Shown: positions 38,758 to 46,760, counted from the stretch's first letter. The stretch is DNA of 64,000 nt from Massilia sp. Root335 (GCF_001425685.1 NZ_LMCY01000012.1:338-64337); one strand, 5' to 3'. The notes: generated from the sequence alone by a model not told the origin. Numbers and translations are program-made.

Positions 38758-39969
38758 TTACAGTGCGCTGTCCTGCACGGCGATGGTCGTGAGGTCGGTC
38801 GGCGCGTTCGCACCGCCGTTCACGTTCAGGAGGGCCTGGAACGGGATGGTCTGGATCAGGATCTTCTCGCCGTCGTCCTTGGCCGCGTCGCTCAGCTTGA
38901 GGCGGCCGATGCTGAAGGCGACGAAGTCCGCGCCGGCCGAGTTATCGGCCGTGAACACGGCATAGGCCGAGATCTCGGACTCGTTGTAGAAGGCGTCGCG
39001 CAGGACGGTCGAATCGAACTTGGCCGTCAGCTGGCCGGTCACGACGACGCGGCCCGACGCGACCTGGTCGGCCACGTTCGCGCCGATGCCCGGCTCGCCG
39101 GACTGGCCGCAGGCGATGTCGATGCTCATGCTCGTGATCGTGCCGCCGGACACGCCGCCCACCGACACCACACCGTTCACCGCCGCCATCGTGCCGGTCA
39201 CCGTGACCGGCGTCGGGCTCGTGAAGTACTGCGCGGCACCCGCGGTCGCATCCTTGCCGGCGAATTCCAGCGAGATCGTCGACATGCCGGTGGCCGGCAT
39301 CGACAGCGACACCTTCGACACCTTGCAGCCGCTGAACACTTCGCCGGCCGGGACGTCCGGGAACCAGTGCTCGATCGAGAACGACTTGTCGGTGTGGCCG
39401 GACTGCGGCACCATCGTCTTCTTGCCGATCGCGGTGACGGTCGCGCTGGCGATCGGCCCTTCGGCGACGAGCGCGCTGCCGTTCAGCGTGCGGCCGGTCA
39501 GCACGGTCGCGGTGACGCCGGTGACGAGGATGTTCTTGCCGAGGTTCGCGGCATTGAACGCCCCCGCGGTCAGGCGCACGACGTCGCCGATCTTCACGCC
39601 GTCGGCCAGGAACGAGCCGGCCGCACGGGTGAGGGTCCAGGCCCCGGCCGTGCCGCCGACGGTGATCGAGGCGCCGGCGATCGCCGCGCCGGCCGCGAAA
39701 TCCTTCTTCAGCGCGGCGGCGATGAAGTCGGCGTAGGTCTTGGCCGACAGTTCGCCGGCGATCGTGCCGCCGACCTTGCGCAGGCCGTGACGGAAATCCG
39801 CGACCTGGAAATCGGTGCGGATCTCGTTGCTCTGGTACGTGTCCTTGGACAGGTTCAGCGACGAGGTCACGCGGCGCAGCGCCTGGGCGGCGGATTGCGC
39901 CGGCAGTACGCCATAGGTGGTCTCGGGCTTGTAAATGACCTGCTTGAATACTCCGCTTGCGGTTCCCAT
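38758..39969 (-). CDS. Major tail tube protein
   Basis: 403 residues, beta-rich, starting MGTASGVFKQVIYKPETTYGVLPA, the typical opening of phage tail tube proteins of the lambda V / TTP_13 type. Ig-like C-terminal part with Gly/Ser/Thr-rich strands. Position between tail terminator and chaperone genes is canonical. The ATG is preceded by AGGAGAAAC, and a terminator lies 19 bases upstream of the start. Confidence 0.82.
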   Translation of the reverse strand: MGTASGVFKQVIYKPETTYGVLPAQSAAQALRRVTSSLNLSKDTYQSNEIRTDFQVADFRHGLRKVGGTIAGELSAKTYADFIAAALKKDFAAGAAIAGASITVGGTAGAWTLTRAAGSFLADGVKIGDVVRLTAGAFNAANLGKNILVTGVTATVLTGRTLNGSALVAEGPIASATVTAIGKKTMVPQSGHTDKSFSIEHWFPDVPAGEVFSGCKVSKVSLSMPATGMSTISLEFAGKDATAGAAQYFTSPTPVTVTGTMAAVNGVVSVGGVSGGTITSMSIDIACGQSGEPGIGANVADQVASGRVVVTGQLTAKFDSTVLRDAFYNESEISAYAVFTADNSAGADFVAFSIGRLKLSDAAKDDGEKILIQTIPFQALLNVNGGANAPTDLTTIAVQDSAL

Positions 39970-39987
39970 GTTTCTCCTTTAGGACAT

Positions 39988-40020
39988 AAAAAAAGCCCGC
40001 AAGCGCATGCTGTGCGGGCT
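39988..40020 (-). terminator. Intrinsic terminator before the tail tube gene
   Basis: Minus strand AGCCCGCA, an 11-base loop containing GCATGC, TGCGGGCT and a seven-T tail. It ends 19 bases before the tube start codon. Confidence 0.85.
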
Positions 40021-40039
40021 GGTTGACGAACTTGATGAA

Positions 40040-40438
40040 TCAATCTGCTTCGTAGTACGTGACGCCGAAATCGAGCGACTGGCGGAACGCGCCGGCATCG
40101 TCGGTGACGTCCGGGCCGGTCTGCTCGCGTACCACGCTCACGACGTCCAGGCCGGCGATCCGGCCGCTCTGCAGATTGCAGGCGCGGCGCACCGACGCGA
40201 GCAGCGTCTTGGTCTGGTCGTAGCCGGTGCTGACGGCCGTCACCTGCACGCGCGCCGTAACGAGCGCAGCGTCGCCGCGTGTACCGGCGCCCGGCTCGGG
40301 CACGCAGTCCAGTTCTGCGACATACAGCGCGGGCAATGCCGCCGGCGTCGCCTGCGGTGCGCCGGACAGGATCTGGCTGTCCGGCACACCCAGGTCGGCC
40401 GCACCGGCCAGCAGCGCGCGGATGATGAGGGTGGACAT
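40040..40438 (-). CDS. Tail terminator / completion protein (DUF3168-like)
   Basis: 132 residues starting MSTLIIRALLAGAADLGVPDSQI, with ALPALYVAELD, LVTARVQVTAVSTGYDQTKTLL and FGVTYYEAD. Proteins of this size and pattern (lambda U / DUF3168) cap the tail tube once the right length is reached. It is the first gene after the late promoter and leader. A tail that never joins a head still needs this cap, so its presence with no head genes fits a tailocin. AGGAAGCC precedes the ATG. Confidence 0.75.
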   Translation of the reverse strand: MSTLIIRALLAGAADLGVPDSQILSGAPQATPAALPALYVAELDCVPEPGAGTRGDAALVTARVQVTAVSTGYDQTKTLLASVRRACNLQSGRIAGLDVVSVVREQTGPDVTDDAGAFRQSLDFGVTYYEAD

Positions 40439-40458
40439 GGCTTCCTTTCGTTCGAGGT

Positions 40459-40486
40459 AAAAAAAAGCCCGGAACGGGTCCGGGCT
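40459..40486 (-). terminator. Leader terminator (tR'-like) of the late operon
   Basis: Minus strand AGCCCGGA, 5-base loop, TCCGGGCT and an eight-T tail. It lies about 100 bases downstream of the LexA-box promoter and 20 bases before the first tail gene. Position equals lambda tR'. Confidence 0.88.
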
Positions 40487-40589
40487 GTCGATGGATGGAC
40501 AGCGTCGCAGCTGTCGTGGTCTGTCGCGTGTTTCGGCTATCGGTGGCGGGGGTGCCGCGCATTACGGGTGCCGAAAGAATGTAGGTAGA

Positions 40590-40595
40590 AGTATA
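40590..40595 (-). promoter_or_regulatory. -10 element of the putative late promoter
   Basis: TATACT on the minus strand (40595 to 40590), 8 bases downstream of the LexA box. The corresponding -35 falls inside the LexA box and is weak. An alternative -10, TATAAA at 40618-40613, lies within the box. Either way LexA would block polymerase. Confidence 0.45.
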
Positions 40596-40603
40596 AACAG
40601 AAC

Positions 40604-40623
40604 TACTGTGTTTTTATACAGTA
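40604..40623. promoter_or_regulatory. LexA (SOS) box upstream of the tail operon
   Basis: TACTGT-GTTTTTAT-ACAGTA has all twelve conserved positions of the TACTGT-N8-ACAGTA consensus used by enterobacterial and betaproteobacterial LexA. It lies 45 bases past the Q-like gene and 165 bases before the first tail gene. The region 40487-40589 between box and terminator contains no ORF and is a leader. Confidence 0.85.
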
Positions 40624-40668
40624 TCAGCCTAAAACACGAAATATTTTCCAGGCCGGATACCGCGGCGC

Positions 40669-41211
40669 CTAGCGGCTGCGCAGGCGGCGGTTGGCCAGGC
40701 GTGCCTGGGTGGCCGCGATGTCATGCAGTTCGCTCACCATGTCCTTGACGCGCTCGCGCACGAAGCCGCCGGGGCAGGCGATCGGCGCCTCGCCCTTGCC
40801 GCCGCATTCCGCGCAGGCCCCGGCGTGCGCCTGGCCGGTACCGGCGCAGGCCTTGCAGGTGCTGTCGAGCCAGTAGGCGAGCGAATGTTCGGCGACGGTG
40901 CGATACAGCTTGTGCGCGGCCTGCGCATCCCACGCGGTGTTTTCCGGCACCCAGCGGCGCGCGCGGCCACGCCTGGTGACCTGCGCCGTCCACAGGCGCA
41001 GCAACTGCGCCAGATTGCCGGTATTGCCTTCGAATGCCTGCGCGCTCAGGCGATCCGCATACTTCACGCGGTACAGCAGCAAGCCGATGTCGCCCGTCGA
41101 TTCGGCAGCCGCGAATGCCGCCGCCATCAATGGATCGGCATGGTGGTGCCGGCCGTCGTTCGTCAGATTCGGCGCGCCCAGCGCCCGGATATAGCGGTCT
41201 GCAAACCCCAT
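40669..41211 (-). CDS. Q-like antitermination protein with DnaJ-type zinc finger
   Basis: 180 residues starting behind GAGGAAGTG. Helical N-terminal two thirds (YRVKYADRLSAQAFEGNTGNLAQLLRLW, AHKLYRTVAEHSLAYWLDST) are followed by a CxxC-x10-CxxC zinc-binding segment with CxGxG-like turns (Cys119, 122, 133, 136, 146). Lambdoid antiterminators of the Antiterm/Q family have such a finger. The gene lies directly upstream of a promoter-leader-terminator unit, exactly where Q lies relative to pR'. Function is inference from fold and context. Confidence 0.68.
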   Translation of the reverse strand: MGFADRYIRALGAPNLTNDGRHHHADPLMAAAFAAAESTGDIGLLLYRVKYADRLSAQAFEGNTGNLAQLLRLWTAQVTRRGRARRWVPENTAWDAQAAHKLYRTVAEHSLAYWLDSTCKACAGTGQAHAGACAECGGKGEAPIACPGGFVRERVKDMVSELHDIAATQARLANRRLRSR

Positions 41212-41281
41212 CACTTCCTCCTTGATATCCCGGCCATGCCGGCCCTCCGCCAGCACGACGCCGGGACGTTGCGTCTTGTCG

Positions 41282-41665
41282 TTATCGTTTGTCCGCCGCC
41301 CCGAACAGGGCGGCCACCAGCGGATCGCGCCGGCCGACGCGCGGGTAGCTGCGCACCGTCGTCTGCACGGGGGCGAGCAGGTCGTCCCCGGTGTCCGCCT
41401 CCGCCGCTTGCGGCGACACCGCTTCGGGTGCCGGTCCGGCATGCCACAGGTACTGCCAGCGCGGCTGGCCCAGGTTGACCTTGGCGCGATGGACGCAGCC
41501 CCGTTCCAGCAGCCGCTCCAGGCGCAGGCGAGTCGCCGCCAGCGAATAGCCGGCGTCGTGCGCAAGCTGGTCGGCCTGGCGCGGTCCTGCCCCGAGCAGC
41601 GTCACGATCGCCGCTTCCAGCGGGTCCGTGGCGTGGCGCGTACGCCGGTCGTGCGTATCTCCCAT
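41282..41665 (-). CDS. Winged-helix DNA-binding regulator of the tailocin
   Basis: 127 residues from MGDTHDRRTRHATDPLEAAI. A winged-helix-like core is visible (LLGAGPRQADQLAHDAGYSLAATRLRLERLLERGCVHRAKVNLGQPRWQYLW), followed by a disordered acidic tail. It is first in the minus-strand direction after the shared control region, opposite the S24 repressor, a place taken by Cro- or PrtN-like regulators. The role as activator or anti-repressor is inference. An earlier in-frame ATG near 41689 is possible but would overlap the operators. Confidence 0.6.
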   Translation of the reverse strand: MGDTHDRRTRHATDPLEAAIVTLLGAGPRQADQLAHDAGYSLAATRLRLERLLERGCVHRAKVNLGQPRWQYLWHAGPAPEAVSPQAAEADTGDDLLAPVQTTVRSYPRVGRRDPLVAALFGAADKR

Positions 41666-41680
41666 AAAACCCTTCCAAAG

Positions 41681-41753
41681 GTTTAGCATTTGACGTAGAG
41701 TATAGAACTCTAAACTGATCAACGTCAAGAACACTAAACCCTAAAAAGTTTAG
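41681..41753. promoter_or_regulatory. Divergent control region with promoter and repressor-like sites
   Basis: GTTTAG occurs four times in both orientations (41681-41686, 41710-41715, 41734-41739, 41748-41753). TAGAGT-ATAGA-ACTCTA (41696-41712) is a 6+5+6 palindrome. On the minus strand TTGACG (41728-41723), an 18-base spacer and TATACT form a good sigma-70 promoter whose -10 lies inside that palindrome. Repressor binding would thus shut off the minus-strand regulators. The plus promoter is less clear (TAGAAT near 41751). Confidence 0.65.
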
Positions 41754-41763
41754 AATACTTAAC

Positions 41764-42474
41764 ATGAACCTCTTATCCGACCGCCTCGACTACATCTACA
41801 ACACGACGCCGCAACTGGAAGGCGAGCGCGGCCAGACCGGTCTCGTGAAGGCCTCGGGCGCCTCGAAAAGCGTGGTGAACCAGTGGCTGACGGGGAAGAT
41901 CAAGTCGATGGATATCCGCTATGCGCTGAACGTCGAGCGCGAGCTCGGCTTCTCGCACATCTGGCTGATGACCGGCGAGGGCGACCCGCGCCAGGCGCCC
42001 TTCCACCGCCTCAAGGGCGGCATGCCGATACGCTCGCTCGACAACGACGACGCGGAATTCGTCCAGATCCGCATGGTCAAGCTGCGGCTGTCGGCCGGGA
42101 TCACGGGCTTCCAGACGGAGCCGGAACGCCGCGACGGCGGCACGCTCGGCATGCGCCGCACGTGGATCGAACGGCACAACTACCATCCCGACCACCTGAT
42201 CGCCATCCTCGTCAAGGGCGAGAGCATGGAGCCGTCGCTGTACGCGGGCGACATCGTCATCATCAACACGCTCGATACCAAACTCGTGGACGGCGCGGTG
42301 TACGCCTTCAACTACGAGGGCGAAGCCGTCGTGAAGCGCCTGGCGCGCGACGCCGGCAAATGGTGGCTGACGTCGGACAATCCGGACCAGCGCAAATACC
42401 ACCGCAAACGCTGCGAGGGCAATACCTGTCTGGTGCTCGGCCGCGTCGTGCGCAAGGAAAGCGACCGCATATGA
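41764..42474 (+). CDS. CI-like repressor with S24 (LexA-type) peptidase domain
   Basis: 236 residues. An N-terminal helix-turn-helix (about 24-64, GLVKASGASKSVVNQWLTGKIKSM) is joined to a LexA/S24 domain with catalytic Ser154 (KGESMEPSLYAGD) and Lys191 (EAVVKRLAR). Ala111-Gly112 in RLSAGITGF is placed like the self-cleavage site of LexA/CI. RecA-stimulated autocleavage during SOS is therefore expected. It is divergent from the wHTH regulator with operators between, and coupled to the next gene by ATGA. Confidence 0.85.
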   Translation: MNLLSDRLDYIYNTTPQLEGERGQTGLVKASGASKSVVNQWLTGKIKSMDIRYALNVERELGFSHIWLMTGEGDPRQAPFHRLKGGMPIRSLDNDDAEFVQIRMVKLRLSAGITGFQTEPERRDGGTLGMRRTWIERHNYHPDHLIAILVKGESMEPSLYAGDIVIINTLDTKLVDGAVYAFNYEGEAVVKRLARDAGKWWLTSDNPDQRKYHRKRCEGNTCLVLGRVVRKESDRI

Positions 42475-42761
42475 AACTCGAGGTCGCCCTCGCCGAGCTG
42501 AAAGGCGTGCGCGTGGCGCTGGCCTTTCCGCCGCCGGCCTGGGTCGCGCCCGGCGTCGGCGACGTCCTGCTGGAGCGCCTGCGCCCGCACTTCCCCACGC
42601 TGCCCGTGATGCTCGTGTCCGTGCAGCGGCACGGCGTGCGGGCGCATGCCGCGTTCCAGGCGCAGGCGCTCGTCGACGGCGCCGACCTCGCGCACCTGCC
42701 ACGCACGCTGATCGACCTCGACGTGCCGCCGGCGCCCGCGGACGCGCCGCCGCCGTTCTGA
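42471..42761 (+). CDS. Small hypothetical protein coupled to the repressor
   Basis: 96 residues starting MKLEVALAELKGVRVALAFPPP, with LPVMLVSVQRHGVRAHAAF and a proline-rich end. Unrecognised. The start overlaps the repressor stop by 4 bases, so the two are co-translated. A compact alpha/beta protein of this size could modulate the repressor, but nothing in the sequence proves it. Confidence 0.6.
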   Translation: MKLEVALAELKGVRVALAFPPPAWVAPGVGDVLLERLRPHFPTLPVMLVSVQRHGVRAHAAFQAQALVDGADLAHLPRTLIDLDVPPAPADAPPPF

Positions 42762-42879
42762 CGGTTGCCAGAGCAGGCAAAACGTTTTCTCATTTACTCC
42801 TCTCGTGCGCGTATCTCGCGCAAGAATATTTCGCAGCGTAGCAGTATAAATACCCCATGTTCGCCCGTAAAAATATCTA

Positions 42880-42893
42880 GTTAAGCGTTTTCC
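42880..42893. promoter_or_regulatory. LacI-type operator upstream of GH88 gene
   Basis: GTTAAGCGTTTTCC; read on the minus strand it is GGAAAACGCTTAAC, one base different from the site at 48894-48907. It ends 8 bases before the -35 of the GH88 promoter. Confidence 0.65.
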
Positions 42894-42901
42894 TATTTTT
42901 G

Positions 42902-42930
42902 TTGACATCGCCACGTCTTCTGATTACGAT
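42902..42930 (+). promoter_or_regulatory. Sigma-70 promoter of the GH88-TonB receptor operon
   Basis: TTGACA (42902-42907), 17 bases, TACGAT (42925-42930). The transcript would start about 30 bases before the GH88 start codon. The rest of 42762-42966 contains no gene. Confidence 0.6.
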
Positions 42931-42966
42931 TTGCTCAACAAAGAGAAAAGCGAGGAGACGGAATCC

Positions 42967-44226
42967 ATGTTCGAGCGCGATATCCGGCCTGCGAGGCGGG
43001 CTGCGAAAACGATTATCTGCAGCCTCCTCCTGGTCGTCTGCGGCGCCTCCGCCGCGCACGCCGCTGCCGACGTCGAACCGATCGCCGCGGTCGTCGACCG
43101 GGATGTCCAGGTGGCCGCCGCGCAGTACCGCGTCCTGCTGGCCAAGGTCGCCGGCAAGCCCGGTTTTCCGCGCAGCGTGGCGCACGGCGACGTCAGGATG
43201 GTCGGACCGGGCGACTGGACCGCCGGCTTCTTTCCCGGCTCGCTGTGGTATCTGTTCGAGGCGACGGGCGACGCGACGTGGAAAACGGCCGCCATGCGCT
43301 ACACGGCGCTGACGGCGCCCGCCAAGTTCGACAAGACCCAGCACGACCTCGGCTTCATGCTGGGCGCCGGCTACGGCAACGGCCTGCGCCTCGTCGACGA
43401 TCCGGCGACCCGCACGGCCTACCGCGACGCCCTGCTGGCCGGCGCGACGACGCTGATGACGCGCTTCAACCCGAAGGTCGGCAGCATCCAGTCGTGGGAC
43501 CTGTGGCCGAATACGACGTGGGCCTTCCCCGTCATCATCGACAACATGATGAACCTGGAGCTCCTGATGTGGGCCGCGCGCGCCGCCGACGAGCCGCGCT
43601 ACCGCGAGGTCGCCATCGCCCATGCCGACACCGCGCTGAAGAATCACTTCCGTCCCGACGGCTCGAGCTTCCACCTCGTCGACTACGATCCGAAAACGGG
43701 CGCCGTGCGCGCGCGCATGACCGTGCAGGGCTACGCGAACGGCTCCGCGTGGGCGCGCGGCCAGGCATGGGGCCTGTACGGCTACACGATGATGTACCGC
43801 GAAACGCACAAGGACGACTATCTCCAGCAGGCGCACAGGATCGCCCGCTTCTACATGAACCATCCGCGCCTCCCCGCCGACAGGATCCCGTTCTGGGATT
43901 TCGACGATCCCGCCATTCCCGCCGCCCCGCGCGACAGTTCCGCCGCCGCCATCGCCGCGTCCGCGCTGCTGGAGCTGGCGTCCTTCTCCGACCGCGACAC
44001 GGCCGCGCGCTACCGCGACTTCGCCGAACAAACCTTGCGCAGCCTGTCGTCGGGCGCCTATCTGGCGCAACCCGGCGACAACGGCGGCTTCCTCCTCAAG
44101 CATGCGACCGGCCACAAGCCGGCCGGCACGGAGATCGACGGTCCGCTGAACTATGCGGACTACTACTTTCTGGAAGCACTGCTGCGCATGAAGGCGGCGC
44201 GCACCGGGATCGGCAGTTTTCATTAG
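42967..44226 (+). CDS. GH88 unsaturated uronyl hydrolase, secreted
   Basis: 419 residues with a signal peptide (KTIICSLLLVVCGASAAHAA). The (alpha/alpha)6 barrel of GH88 shows WTAGFFPG, HDLGF (Asp127) and FPVIIDNMMNLELLMW (Asp192), the two catalytic aspartates known from unsaturated glucuronyl hydrolases. The enzyme hydrates and cleaves the 4,5-unsaturated uronic acid left at the end of oligosaccharides by polysaccharide lyases. The ATG at 42967 gives the signal peptide, with GAGGAG upstream. First gene of an operon with a TonB receptor (17 bases between), under a LacI-type operator. Confidence 0.9.
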   Translation: MFERDIRPARRAAKTIICSLLLVVCGASAAHAAADVEPIAAVVDRDVQVAAAQYRVLLAKVAGKPGFPRSVAHGDVRMVGPGDWTAGFFPGSLWYLFEATGDATWKTAAMRYTALTAPAKFDKTQHDLGFMLGAGYGNGLRLVDDPATRTAYRDALLAGATTLMTRFNPKVGSIQSWDLWPNTTWAFPVIIDNMMNLELLMWAARAADEPRYREVAIAHADTALKNHFRPDGSSFHLVDYDPKTGAVRARMTVQGYANGSAWARGQAWGLYGYTMMYRETHKDDYLQQAHRIARFYMNHPRLPADRIPFWDFDDPAIPAAPRDSSAAAIAASALLELASFSDRDTAARYRDFAEQTLRSLSSGAYLAQPGDNGGFLLKHATGHKPAGTEIDGPLNYADYYFLEALLRMKAARTGIGSFH

Positions 44227-44243
44227 AAAAACAAGGAGACGTT

Positions 44244-46760
44244 GTGAGCAAGCAGAGAACATCGGGCGCGCGGATCGCGGTCAAGCCCGTGGCGGCCGTC
44301 GTCGCGGTCGCCGTCGCCCACTGGGCGGCGCCCGCACGGGCGCAAGAAGCCGAGGCAAATCCGAACCAGCTGCAGACCGTGCTGGTGACGGCCAACAAGC
44401 GCGTGGAGCGGCTGGACAACGTGCCGGAGTCGATCTCCGTGCTGTCCGAAGCCGAGATCCAGCGTAACAACGTGCGCGAGGTCGAGGACGTCATCAACCT
44501 GACCCCGTCGCTGACGCTGTCCTCGGGCACGACGGCCGCCAACAACGCCATCTTCATGCGCGGCATCGGCACCGTTTCGGTCGGCATCGGCGTGGAGTCC
44601 GACGTCTCCGTCATCATCGACGATATCCCGATCGCGAGCCAGTTCCAGGCGTTCCGCGACCTCGCCGACGTGTCCCGCGTGGAGGTTTTGAAAGGACCGC
44701 AATCGACCTTGTTCGGCAAATCGGCGGTGGCCGGTGCCATCAACATCGTGACGAAGCCGATCAGCGGCCCGATCGTCTACCGCGCCAACGCGTATTACAC
44801 CAACGACCACGAGTGGCGCGTGGGAGCGTCCGTCGGCGGCAAGCTGCGCGACGATTTCGGCATGCGCATCGCCGTCAACAAGAGCGACATGCCGGGCAAC
44901 TTCACGAACCTCACCAACGGCCAGAAGGTCAACGGCTCGGGCGGCAGAACGATCATGGCGAAGTTCCAGTGGACCCCGATCAGGGACCTGGAAATCGACT
45001 TCACCCCGCACTACAACACGCAGGAAAACAGCCGCGGCGTGACCGCCGTGAACGGCTTCTACCGCACCACCGGGTCGGCCGCGGCGGGCAATCTCGTGAC
45101 GACGCCGGCCGACCTGGGCACCGCGTACATGAACGGTAATCCGCAACTGCCGGCGTCGATCACGCTGGCGGGCATCAACCCGTTCGACCGGAACAACCGC
45201 AACGTGCGGCGCGACTTCCCGACCGGGATCAACTCGTCCACGCTCGGCTCCGGCCTGAAGTTCTCGTACGCGCTGCCGAACGACGCCACTCTGATGTCGA
45301 TTTCCTCGTACGAGCATTACAAGGCACACGATTACCGCGACCAGGACTTCGTCGACGTGCCGACCATCGCGAAGCCGGGCGAGACCAGGTTCTCGGTCGG
45401 GAACGCGCAATTCGGCACGTACGACATCCGCTCCAAGACGCAGGAAATCCGTTACGTGTCGCCGGACGCCGGCAAGCTGCGCTACGTGGCCGGCCTGTGG
45501 TGGGCACAGAACGGGATCGACCGCCACTTCATCCGCGGCTTCTGCGTGCAGCCGAGCGTGTGCACGGCGAGCTCGCCGTCGAGCCCGACCAACTACTACA
45601 CCGACATCTACAACGTGAACCGCGCCGTGTTCGGCCAGGCCACGTGGGACCTGTATCCGACGTACACGCTGGTGGCGGGCATCCGCCGCAACGAGGAGAC
45701 GTCGGGCTTCAACTACCTCCGCAACTTCTACACCGACCAGCTGGACCGCTCGACCTTCGTGCCGGGCCCCGCCGGCCGCGACCAGTTTTCCAGCAGCGGC
45801 AACCGCGACTGGGCGACGACGGGCAAGCTGTCGCTCCAGAAGCAGATCAACAGCGACTGGATGGTGTACGCGATGACGGCGACCGGCTACAAGGGCCTCG
45901 CGTACGACGTGACGAGCGGCCTGAAGGCGGCGGCCGCGTTCCCGGTGTCGCCGGAAACGAGTCGCAGCTACGAGCTCGGGACCAAGGCGAACCTGTTCCA
46001 CAACCGCATGTCGCTCGCGGCCACGCTCTACCGGACGGACTTCAAGAACTACCAGCAGAACACGTCGTTCGTGCTGCCGAACGATCCGACCATCTACACC
46101 CAGCTGAACTCGATCCCGAAGATCCGCACGCGCGGCCTCGAACTCGATTCGCACTTCCTGCTGACGACGAACTGGTCGATGAACGTGTCGTACGCGTACA
46201 CCCGTCCGGAGATCGTCGACTGGAAGAACGGCCCCTGCTACCAGGACAACACGAACCCCGCCATCGGCACGACGGGGCTGGGCGAAGGCGGTTCGCTGGG
46301 CGGCTGGAACCGCGCCTGCTTCCCCATCCGCACCGGCTCGACGACGGGCGTGCAGAATCTCTCGGGCGGCATCTTCCCGGGTACGCCGAAGAACAAGGTC
46401 AACATCGGCACCAACTACGATTACCACTTCGCCGACCGTCCGTACTGGGCGTTCGTGAACGCCAACGTGCGTTACCAGAGCGCGTACCAGACCAACATCA
46501 ACAACGACCCGCGCTCGGTCAACAACGCGTACCCGATCTCGGACCTCGGTTTCGGTGTGCGCCAGAACAACGATATGTGGCGCCTGTCCTTCCGCATCAA
46601 CAACCTGTTCGACCGCTTCTACATCGGCAACGCCAACGCCAGCGGCCCGTCGTACCGCACCGGTCCGACGTCGTCCTCGCCGCCCATCACGGTCAACAGC
46701 TGGGTACCGCCGCGCGACGTGTTCCGCTTCTACAGCGTGCGCCTGGACCTGAAGTTCTGA
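44244..46760 (+). CDS. TonB-dependent receptor of the uronate locus, GTG start
   Basis: 838 residues starting with GTG 5 bases after AAGGAG. A signal peptide (VAAVVAVAVAHWAAPARA) leads to a TonB-box-like LQTVLVTANKR, the plug (VPESISVLSEAEIQRNNV, RVEVLKGPQSTLFGKSAVAGAINIVTK) and a barrel ending DVFRFYSVRLDLKF with terminal Phe. It likely imports oligosaccharides released by secreted lyases. Upstream in-frame sequence is the shadow of the GH88 gene. A strong terminator follows. Confidence 0.9.
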   Translation: MSKQRTSGARIAVKPVAAVVAVAVAHWAAPARAQEAEANPNQLQTVLVTANKRVERLDNVPESISVLSEAEIQRNNVREVEDVINLTPSLTLSSGTTAANNAIFMRGIGTVSVGIGVESDVSVIIDDIPIASQFQAFRDLADVSRVEVLKGPQSTLFGKSAVAGAINIVTKPISGPIVYRANAYYTNDHEWRVGASVGGKLRDDFGMRIAVNKSDMPGNFTNLTNGQKVNGSGGRTIMAKFQWTPIRDLEIDFTPHYNTQENSRGVTAVNGFYRTTGSAAAGNLVTTPADLGTAYMNGNPQLPASITLAGINPFDRNNRNVRRDFPTGINSSTLGSGLKFSYALPNDATLMSISSYEHYKAHDYRDQDFVDVPTIAKPGETRFSVGNAQFGTYDIRSKTQEIRYVSPDAGKLRYVAGLWWAQNGIDRHFIRGFCVQPSVCTASSPSSPTNYYTDIYNVNRAVFGQATWDLYPTYTLVAGIRRNEETSGFNYLRNFYTDQLDRSTFVPGPAGRDQFSSSGNRDWATTGKLSLQKQINSDWMVYAMTATGYKGLAYDVTSGLKAAAAFPVSPETSRSYELGTKANLFHNRMSLAATLYRTDFKNYQQNTSFVLPNDPTIYTQLNSIPKIRTRGLELDSHFLLTTNWSMNVSYAYTRPEIVDWKNGPCYQDNTNPAIGTTGLGEGGSLGGWNRACFPIRTGSTTGVQNLSGGIFPGTPKNKVNIGTNYDYHFADRPYWAFVNANVRYQSAYQTNINNDPRSVNNAYPISDLGFGVRQNNDMWRLSFRINNLFDRFYIGNANASGPSYRTGPTSSSPPITVNSWVPPRDVFRFYSVRLDLKF

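Larger units (their letters stand above)
24560..42761 (-). mobile_element. Phage-tail-like locus, predicted F-type tailocin
   Basis: About 18 kb of tail, lysis and regulatory genes without capsid, portal, terminase, head-tail connector, integrase or replication genes. All tail and lysis genes are intact and on the minus strand. Order: wHTH regulator, Q-like antiterminator, tail terminator, tail tube, chaperone pair, tape measure, tail tip, fibre-type proteins, holin, lysozyme, Rz/Rz1. The S24 repressor and a small partner run divergently at the right end. A LexA box marks the late promoter. Flexible-tailed bacteriocins (F-pyocins) have this gene set. A decayed siphophage prophage is the alternative, but there is no frame damage. 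Boundaries are gene limits; no att repeat was found. Confidence 0.75.

Noticed and set aside
40785..40860. DnaJ-type CxxCxGxG segment as evidence of a chaperone gene
   Set aside because: Only one finger, no J domain, and phage late context; a Q-type antiterminator explains it better.
24560..42761. Ordinary intact prophage
   Set aside because: No integrase, replication, terminase, portal or capsid gene exists in the interval or directly beside it.
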